This document shows, in pieces, positions 63,540-64,000 of a stretch of 64,000 bases of DNA. Position 1 is the stretch's first letter, and each line of letters opens with the position of its first letter. The stretch is from Kiloniella litopenaei (GTDB lineage: Bacteria > Pseudomonadota > Alphaproteobacteria > Kiloniellales > Kiloniellaceae): positions 1-64,000 of the forward strand of contig NZ_LANI01000019.1 of NCBI RefSeq assembly GCF_000982415.1. The letters run 5' to 3'. The notes under the pieces were generated by a model. It searched no databases and was not told where the DNA came from. It saw only the letters and a program-made list of their open reading frames with translations. Position numbers and translations under genes: made by a program.

Positions 63540-64000
63540 TCAAGCCTTAAGGAAACCTTCTACACGCGACAAATCATCTGGCTTATTGGCGTTATAAAAG
63601 GGATCAATAGCTTCATCCCCAATGACAACATCGTCAAAAGTAACATGGCAAATCCCATGACGCTCTGTCCAACGATCAACCTTACGCATTTTTTCTTGTA
63701 CAATCGCTTGCCGTAAATCAGTCCGCAGCGCCACGGACCATAAACCAACAACAGGATGGGTTCGACCATGTGACATAGCACAAGCCAAGGGCACGTCCTG
63801 TTTAATGACTTCAAATACCATTCTTTCCACAAGGTCATCAGGGATAAACGGGGCATCACAAGGAACGGTAACGACCCATTCTGTTTCGGGTGAATGTTCA
63901 GCCACCCATTCCAACCCCGTCAAGACACCAGCCAAGGGCCCCGGATTATCACCAACCACATCAGCTGCAACGGGCAACGAAAATTCCTTGAAACGCTGGC
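63540..64000 (-). CDS. mobA: Molybdenum cofactor guanylyltransferase MobA (5' end missing)
   Basis: Attaches GMP to molybdopterin to make the guanine dinucleotide cofactor used by enzymes such as formate dehydrogenase. Visible residues contain GDNPGPLAGVLTGLEWVAEH and VVTVPCDAPFIPDDLVERM, the MobA GPLAG and PxDxPF motifs. The C-terminal part has HPVVGLWSVALRTDL. The gene continues beyond the right edge, so the N-terminal LAGGxxxRMG loop is not visible. It supports the bis-MGD assignment for fdsA at 42077-44857. Confidence 0.92.
   Translation of the reverse strand, partial: QRFKEFSLPVAADVVGDNPGPLAGVLTGLEWVAEHSPETEWVVTVPCDAPFIPDDLVERMVFEVIKQDVPLACAMSHGRTHPVVGLWSVALRTDLRQAIVQEKMRKVDRWTERHGICHVTFDDVVIGDEAIDPFYNANKPDDLSRVEGFLKA

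Noticed and set aside
1-64000. Mobile elements, prophage, tRNA or rRNA genes
   Set aside because: No transposase, integrase, phage structural gene, tRNA cloverleaf or rRNA-like segment was recognised on either strand.

Overview
The window looks like a chromosomal segment of a flagellated marine alphaproteobacterium. The evidence is a CtrA/ChpT/SciP cell-cycle circuit, FlbD-type sigma-54 flagellar control, the gene orders flbD-flhA-flhF-flhG and fliJ-fliI next to ctrA, and moderate GC. A Rhodospirillales/Kiloniellales-like lineage fits, but this is an inference without phylogeny. I saw no insertion sequences, prophage, CRISPR array, tRNA or rRNA.

Left part (1-21.9 kb): motility. Two flagellin genes on the minus strand flank a sugar aminotransferase gene, and a nucleotidyltransferase gene (rfbA) follows. 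A duplicated upstream region at the left edge implies a third flagellin gene just outside. Flagellin gene 1 and the off-edge gene carry perfect CtrA boxes; flagellin gene 2 carries a sigma-54 -24/-12 promoter. A second sigma-54 promoter drives a FliS-like gene, fliK, flgD and flgE. After a terminator come sciP and a long run: fliF-fliG-fliH-fliN-motA-flbD-flhA-flhF-flhG and a second FliK-like gene.

Middle (21.9-36 kb): a methylamine/betaine-type C1 block (DMGDH-like flavoprotein, non-pyrrolysine MttB homologue, divergent LysR regulator), then fliI-fliJ diverging from ctrA across a shared CtrA box. A very strong bidirectional hairpin separates ctrA from a convergent cheA-cheW-cheY-cheB-cheR operon whose CheA carries its own receiver domain.

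36-50.5 kb: ferric iron uptake (fbpB, and fbpA behind two Fur-like boxes), chpT with upstream CtrA motifs, a two-gene NAD-dependent formate dehydrogenase with a fused FdsG-FdsB subunit, a cytochrome P460-like protein ending in a four-copy 43-bp terminator array, a PAS histidine kinase, and divergent katA/oxyR.

50.5-64 kb: an amidase, an oppABCDF-type peptide ABC transporter, a RidA protein, a TPP riboswitch controlling thiD-thiZ-thiX-thiY (HMP salvage), an MFS transporter, and the 3' part of mobA cut by the right edge. MobA would supply the bis-MGD cofactor that the formate dehydrogenase needs.

The unifying theme is CtrA control. The ctrA gene, its phosphotransferase gene chpT, its inhibitor gene sciP and several output genes (flagellins, fliI, probably fliF) all lie in this one window, with recognisable TTAA-N7-TTAA or TTAACCAT motifs upstream of most of them.
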